From Bondarzewia mesenterica (taxonomy: Eukaryota; Basidiomycota; Agaricomycetes; Russulales; Bondarzewiaceae), in contig SGPL01000213.1 of assembly GCA_004802705.1 (NCBI GenBank), positions 1 to 52,058 of the forward strand: a stretch of DNA of 52,058 nt, in the 5' to 3' direction. Of this stretch, positions 46,687 through 52,058 are shown one piece after another. The notes beneath the pieces are model-generated. The model was not told where the DNA came from. It searched no databases and saw only the letters and a list, made by a program, of their open reading frames with translations. The stretch's first letter is position 1; the number at the start of each line of letters is the position of its first letter. Made by a program: the position numbers and the translations under genes.

Positions 46687-47117
46687 TGAGCAACTCCGTG
46701 ATAAACTCCGTGATAATTAATTAATCAGGTCCATAGTCACACCGACGCTGCGGACAAGCACACTGCTTTAGACCTGAATAAGAGGATATGTACATGTTTT
46801 CCCACATTGTGGTCGAATGGAAGCTGTGCAGAGCCTTGTGATGGAGATAGAGATGTCGGAACGAAGCGAAGCTCATGATCGACCAGCTGAAAGAAAAAAG
46901 AACAACTGCGACCACGAGCATTATATCCTCCCAGCATTTGTCTTGGTCTTCGCCATTAGGCAGCACAATGTGGAACAGGAGATCGGCTGCCTTGGTTTTT
47001 CGATGGACCGCGGATGTAAGATGAGAAGGAAACATGCAGGAGAAATGAGACCAAGTGAGGTGGTGTTTAGGGCAGGTGCCGCAGGGCCGCGTGAGACAGG
47101 TGGCTTCGAGCGACCGT
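46687..47117. other. Spacer TSC10 / inverted-repeat element
   Basis: No gene is recognised; open frames on both strands overlap and lack motifs. It holds the TSC10 3' end. Confidence 0.45.
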
Positions 47118-47736
47118 AGGACCCCCGGCAACCCACCAAAATGTATGTTCTTCCCACGGTAGTCCAGCGGCGCCACGCGCCGCAGCTCTGAAATTTTTCC
47201 GGTAGTTGGGGTACCGGAAATGGGTCAGTATCTATGAAATTTCTCCGGTAGTCAGTTCCCTGTGGTTGAGGTCTGATCCGATTTGCGGTAGTCTAGTCAT
47301 CNGGTTGTCAGTTCATCAGTCCGCCCTAACCTAGTACTACCTTAGATAGCTAGTCCAACCGGCAAATGAAGCAAATGCGGCCGAGGTTGCTTGCAAGCAT
47401 TCGGAAGGCTATGAAGGAGTTTAATGGTCGGCGACGAACAGTTCAAGTGGGTGGTAGTGGTGAGGAATCCAACTAAGCTGGTATAATTACTATACAGTGT
47501 ATCTAGTGACATGGATAGTTACAGATGATGTGCAGGACGCAAAACGANTTTTTTTACGAATTTTTGCGATTTTTTACGATTTCTTTGATGTCTGATCTGA
47601 TTTCCGGTAGAAAAACGACCTTCTCCGGAGGTCTCTGCGATTTCCGATAGTCAGACGGCGCCGCAGGCACCCCCCAGCTCATGGTAGTTTGCATGTTTTG
47701 GCGGAACATACATTTTGGTGGGTTGCCGGGGGTCCT
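47118..47736. mobile_element. Small inverted-repeat element (MITE-like, 619 bp)
   Basis: Positions 47118-47150 and 47704-47736 are perfect inverted copies over 33 bp, each starting AGGACCCCCGGCAACCCACC from the outside. No transposase. Copies of a short CCGGTAG-like block recur inside both ends, and a phrase like GTCTGATCCGATTTGCGGTAG appears on the left and again, altered, on the right (about 47265 and 47590). Two ambiguous bases are inside. No clear target-site duplication (flanks GCGACCGT and GATCTCTC). The end resembles that of the element at 2561-3546. Confidence 0.72.
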
Positions 47737-48806
47737 GATCTCTCCCGGTAGATCCAGATCGTGAGGTACAGTAAATTGAGGAGCCTTCCTTCCATACCGC
47801 CTTCGATCATCAGGACCTGTCCCGAGACATGCCCGGAGACCTTCGAAGATGCAAGGAGCGCGATCTGATTAGCAATGTCATTAGGTTCAGTAACCTTCTT
47901 GAGAGGAGTTCTAACGAACAAGAAGTATTGAGCAGGAGATAATCGAGAATGTGTGACCATAGGGTATGCGTACGTTGCTAAAGCATGGTATATAATCATT
48001 GGTTGCTGAAGCGCATCTGCTGCCATCGGCGTCTTCATCCATCCCGGAGCAACACAATTGACGCGGAGCAACACAATTGACGCATCCCTTCAGTGCAATT
48101 CTCACTATCTCGTTCTTCAAGGACAACGTAAGACCGTACATCATCGCTGTCTGTAAATCAGCACCATAATGCAAGTGCTACGAGTATGCAAGTCAGTATG
48201 CACCGCTTTTGGACGCAGAATAATCTGCATGTCCCGCTTCACCATACTTCCCCGCAGTGCTCCCCACTAAGACAATAGCCGCTCGCTGTCCAAATTGTCC
48301 TTCCTCGATCCCCTCCTTGATCCCCTTCTCTAAGGCGAGCAGGTACTCTCTCACAACCAAAAATGAAGAAGTCAAGTTTGACTTGATCGTGTTATTCCAC
48401 TGATCGAGCGTCATATCCTTCACCGGCGCGTCAGCGGAGGCGTATTCACCGTGGTTCACGATCAGTATTTCGACAGGGCCGAAAGGATTATTAGAGGAAG
48501 TCAGCGCGATGAAGAGAACTCGGACATCAAGTTCATGCGAGAGGGACGCAGATGCCAGATGGAGGCGCTTAGAGCCATAAGTATCGAGCAGAGGCTGGGT
48601 TGCATCCTGTTGCGTCGCTAGTACAGAAGTGGAAGGTCACATTTGTGCCTTGTTCTACGCGTCGATGACGCGTAATTAAATGCGTGAGATGTCCATACAG
48701 GAGGAAAAGAAGGAGTTCAATTACCTAGAAAGGTGTGGGTGGTATCGAGACCAATTCCTCCGCTTGCACCTCTGAAAATACTCACTTCAGCCGTGCGACG
48801 CGTCAT
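47679..48806 (-). pseudogene. Short-chain dehydrogenase/reductase, broken
   Basis: Exons from an ATG at 48806 read MTRRTAEVSIF then the cofactor loop RGASGGIGLDTTHTF, a part with GPVEILIVNHGEYASA, catalytic Ser in VLVGSTAGKYG and the YxxxK motif in ADYSASKSG. After an intron come MYGLTLSLKNEIVRI and NCVAP, then a 19-bp tandem duplication (48046-48083) throws the frame out. With one copy removed it resumes GWMKTPMAADALQQP, KVTEPNDIANQIALLASS and VLMIEGGMEGRLLN. The last 18 residues before the stop are encoded by the inverted-repeat element. The family resembles 3-oxoacyl-reductase-like SDRs; the substrate is unknown. Almost certainly non-functional. Confidence 0.8.
48046..48083. repeat. 19-bp tandem duplication inside the SDR gene
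   Basis: GGAGCAACACAATTGACGC occurs twice head to tail (48046-48064, 48065-48083). It adds 19 bases to an exon and so shifts the reading frame by one. Could be real or an assembly artefact. Confidence 0.85.
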
Positions 48807-49330
48807 GCTGCATCATGTCATTCTTTTCGGAAACAGCTGTACCCAATCATTGGCCACAAACTGCACGAGAGACGGCATCAAAAAGGGCAACAGATATATA
48901 ATGGAGCTCTTTGGCCTCTCTCGAGTCACTCGCTGAACGACACAGTCAAATCGCTTAGCTTGTTTTTGATATTTCAAATCTTACACCAGTCTGTCCCTTA
49001 GTTTCTTTATGATTATCCCATACTAACCATCTCGTTTTCCCTCTCTTCGTTCAGTGCCAGTGCTTTCTGCTGAAGTTATTGAGGAGTACATTCGCTTTGC
49101 TCAAAGCTACCAGGAGGCTCAGAGCTCTGCTGACAAAGATGCCTCCCCGACCATCACCGTGTCAACTTTCTCCTCTCTGGGCTTTGGCAGTGACGCCTGG
49201 TCTAGCGCTACTTCCTACTCACCTGATCCGCACGCTGTCTCCAAGGCAGAGGCTCAGTTGTGAGCCTATTCAGTCCCTTAATATAGTCTAAGACGGACTA
49301 GCTGAACGTGCATTCTCACCGACTGAGACT
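48807..49330 (+). other. Possible small plus-strand gene remnant
   Basis: A ATATATAATGG motif near 48893 is followed by short frames. From about 49054 a frame (VLSAEVIEEYIRFAQSY, then a Ser/Thr-rich tail) follows a polypyrimidine tract with TTCAG, like a splice acceptor, and stops at 49261-49263. I do not recognise the protein and cannot find its first exon with confidence. Confidence 0.3.
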
Positions 49331-49369
49331 GACCGGCGGACCTAGGCCCAACCAGTATCTCATCGAGGT

Positions 49370-49705
49370 TTTACACGATTGGGCCCAACATTTTAGTGAG
49401 TTGGTTTGAGACTGTTGGGCCCAGCAAGGTGAAGAATAGCATTAGGGAGTCCTCCATGACTATCTGAGATAGGTGGGCCCAGCAGAATGCAAAATAGCAT
49501 GAGGGGTCCTCAGCGACCGTCTGAGATGGGTGGGCCCAGCAGAATNNAAATAGCATGGGGGGTCCTCGGCGACCGTCTGAGACGGTTGGGCCCAGCAAAA
49601 TGAAAAATAGCATGAGGGGTCCTCGGCGACTGTCCGAGACAGGTGGGCTCAGCAAAATGTAAAATAGCATAGGGGGTCATCTCAGACAGCTGAGCCCAGC
49701 AAAAT
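49370..49705. repeat. 57-bp minisatellite
   Basis: Units begin with TGGGCCCAGCA and contain AATAGCATGAGGGGTCCTC and GACCGTCTGAGA. Unit starts fall at about 49417, 49475, 49532, 49588 and 49645, that is 56-58 bp apart. Two unresolved bases at about 49546. More divergent copies (TGGGCTCAGCATTTTA, GGTCATTTCAGTGAGCA) continue to about 50020. Confidence 0.8.
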
Positions 49706-50099
49706 CAAAATTATTGACAAATGTATTAGTGATCATTAGAAACAGCTGAGCCCAATATCTTGAGAACATGACTTATATTATTGCAGGGCCATCTAAGATG
49801 ATTGGGCTCAGCATTTTACTCAGGGGGTCATTTCAGTGAGCACATTTTAGATAGTTGGCCTTAATATTTTGACGAGACCATTTGAGATTATTCAGCCTAT
49901 CATCTCAATGAGGGGTTACCTCAGTGAGCATGTTTTAAAATGTTGAACTCAACATTTTGGTGAGATCGCCGAAAACTATTTAGCTTATTATCTCGTTAAG
50001 TTACTAAGTGGTATTGTCGGCGATAGCCCACTATTCTAGATGTTTGCACATCAGTAAGAATGATTGCCTCTTTGGCTGGCCTTATTAATAGGAGGGCAT

Positions 50100-50790
50100 G
50101 ATCCTGCATCTATTTACTTCTCTGATGATATATGGGACTTGATAATCCACAACTCACAGCCCATTCCCTTAAGATGTTTATAATTCTCACTAGCAGGATT
50201 GCAATCTCCTGCCAGTGAGAGAGATTGCTTTACCGGTGATGCAGCATGCCTTGCCGGCCAGTCTCGGCGACAGGACAGCATGATTCTGCTTCCAATTACC
50301 TTTCTGGTGATATATGGCACTTGATATTCTNTAATANGCAGCCCATTCCTCAAGATGTTTACAACACTCATCGGTGAGGTTGCATTTTCTAGGTAGTGAG
50401 AGAGATTGCTTCACCAGCGATGCAGCTTGCCTTGCCGGCCAGTCTCGGTGACAGAACAACATGATTCTGCTTCTAATTACCTTTCTGGTGATATATGGCA
50501 CTTGATATTCTGCAATATGCAGCCCATTCCTCAAGATGTTTATAATACTCATTGGTAAGGTTGCATTCTCTAGGTAGTGACAGAGATTGCTTTGCCGGTG
50601 ACTCAAATTGGCTTGCTGGCCAATCTCAGTGACAGGGCAACATGATTCTGCTTTCGATTACCTTTCTAGTGATATATGTCACTTGATATTCTGTAATACG
50701 CAGCTCATTCCTTAAGATGTTTACAATACTCATCAGCAAGATTGCATTCTCTAGTCAGTGAGAGAGATTGCTTTGTAGGCAATTCAGATT
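50100..50790 (+). repeat. 181-bp satellite array, left arm
   Basis: The motif GCCCATTCCTCAAGATGTTT (or a close variant) recurs at about 50160, 50342, 50523 and 50704, giving a period of about 181 bp. Each unit also has GGTGATATATGGCACTTGAT, GAGAGAGATTGCTTTG and GGCCAGTCTCGGTGACAG. Unresolved bases near 50332. The array is the inverted partner of the array starting at 51525. Confidence 0.88.
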
Positions 50791-51524
50791 CATATCCCTT
50801 TACCTTTCTGATGTTGCATAGTATTATTTTTCTGACTTATTCTTATTTAATGCTTTCTCTCACCAGCAACATTATATTCTCTCACTGGCAAGGTTAACTC
50901 ATCATGTTGGATATAAAGTTCCATTTATCAATCAACTTCCATGTGTATGAACTATGGCTTGTGGAAACATATATTCATTGTCATCACCACCAATTTTGCT
51001 GTCTTTGCAATCCACTAAAGATGCTTTGCTGATAAGCATTTGCAATTAATTTGTTTCACTACAGTTCACAATTTGCTTTTGGTAGTATGCAATGCTTTTC
51101 TTGTATCAAGAGTGATACTTTCTCATAGTAGTGCATGATACTTGGCTATTCAACTTTGATGAATGATAGATAGCAGAACATATCTATCACACTTACTGAG
51201 ATTTTATATGTTTTCATCCATTTGCAACTACATTGAGCTGGTTGTCTATATCTCTCATTGCATAAGCTACATAGTAATATATAGTAGTGATGCATTCATT
51301 TGAAATAATGTGCCCACATCTGAAAGGGTGTGATATTGCTTTTGAATCTAATAAGGTGCAATTTTCAATGATAGAATCAAGCTTTTTTTAAAATCACTTG
51401 TATTCTATTTTTAAAATTTCATGTTGATATTTGGTATTGATGAATTCTAATATGTATTAATATCTGAAATATGTAGGGCCTTTGATTTATGTCATGCTCA
51501 ATTACATCTGAATTACTGGCAATG
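50791..51524. other. AT-rich spacer between inverted satellite arms
   Basis: About 730 bp, much more AT-rich than the genes. No gene, no open frame of note. It forms the loop of the palindrome. Confidence 0.6.
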
Positions 51525-52058
51525 CAATCTCTCTCACTGACTAGAGAATGCAATCTTACCGATGAGTATTGTAAATGTCTTAAGGAAAGAATCTGAATTG
51601 CCTACAAAGCAATCTCTCTCACTGACTAGAGAATGCAATCTTGCTGATGAGTATTGTAAACATCTTAAGGAATGGGCTGCGTATTACAGAATATCAAGTG
51701 ACATATATCACCAGAAAGGTAATCGAAAGCAGAATCATGTTGCTCTGTCACTGAGATTGGCCAGCAAGCCAATTTGAGTCACCGGCAAAGCAATCTCTAT
51801 CACTACCTAGAGAATGCAACCTTACCAATGAGTATTATAAACATCTTGAGGAATAGGCTGCATATTGCAGAATATCAAGTGCCATATATCACCAGAAAGG
51901 TAATTAGAAGCAGAATCATGTTGTTCTGTCGCCGAGACTGGCCGGCAAGGCAAGCTGCATCGCTGGTGAAGCAATCTCTCTCATTACCTAGAAAATGCAA
52001 CCTCGTCGATGAGTGTTGTAAACATCTTGAGGAATGGGCTGCATATTACAGAATATCA
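51525..52058 (-). repeat. 181-bp satellite array, inverted right arm
   Basis: Reverse-complement copies of the left-arm unit, with GGAATGGGCTGC-type cores at about 51670, 51850 and 52031, again 181 bp apart. The unit at 51590-51780 matches the reverse complement of 50600-50790 almost base for base. The array runs past the window end. Confidence 0.88.

Noticed and set aside
46721..47176. 151-codon minus-strand open frame between TSC10 and the element
   Set aside because: It has no motif, overlaps plus-strand frames of similar size and runs into the inverted repeat.

Overview
The window is nuclear DNA of a filamentous basidiomycete, most likely an Agaricomycete. Nearly every gene is split by short GT-AG introns of about 45-130 bp (mostly 50-60), genes are packed a few hundred bases apart on both strands, and the protein set is ordinary fungal housekeeping. 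Species cannot be named from sequence alone. A few isolated Ns show it is a draft assembly.

Left edge (1-5.5 kb): gene-poor, decayed DNA. A 986-bp element with 37-bp inverted ends (2561-3546) sits directly before a glutathione transferase gene that has lost its 5' end (3607-4427). A shattered AGC-kinase pseudogene follows (about 4759-5454).

Core (5.8-46.7 kb): an Apd1-type ferredoxin-like gene; an uncharacterised proline/serine-rich protein with two predicted ubiquitin-binding motifs; a RIM15 kinase with a C-terminal receiver domain; mitochondrial ribosomal bS18m; the proteasome deubiquitinase RPN11; an uncharacterised coiled-coil protein; VPS52 (GARP tethering complex); EFR3 (plasma-membrane PI4-kinase scaffold); an orphan REV1-type BRCT gene; folylpolyglutamate synthase; SLX4 (nuclease scaffold); KAP120 importin; PEX2; ribosomal eL36; casein kinase II beta; a FEX1 fluoride exporter; and TSC10 3-ketosphinganine reductase. 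These genes belong to unrelated pathways and I see no metabolic cluster. Neighbouring pairs share divergent promoters (RIM15/bS18m, RPN11/coiled-coil gene, SLX4/KAP120, FEX1/TSC10).

Right edge (47-52 kb): a second small inverted-repeat element (47118-47736) abuts a short-chain dehydrogenase pseudogene broken by a 19-bp tandem duplication. Beyond it lies about 2.7 kb of repeats: a 57-bp minisatellite, then a 181-bp satellite present as two opposed arrays flanking an AT-rich core, forming a large imperfect palindrome that runs off the window.

The strongest candidates for new biology are the two small elements that share a terminal motif (AGGACCCC), the satellite palindrome, a helically phased MCB-like array between SLX4 and KAP120, and the uncharacterised UIM/MIU protein. 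I did not find a convincing wholly new multi-gene system.
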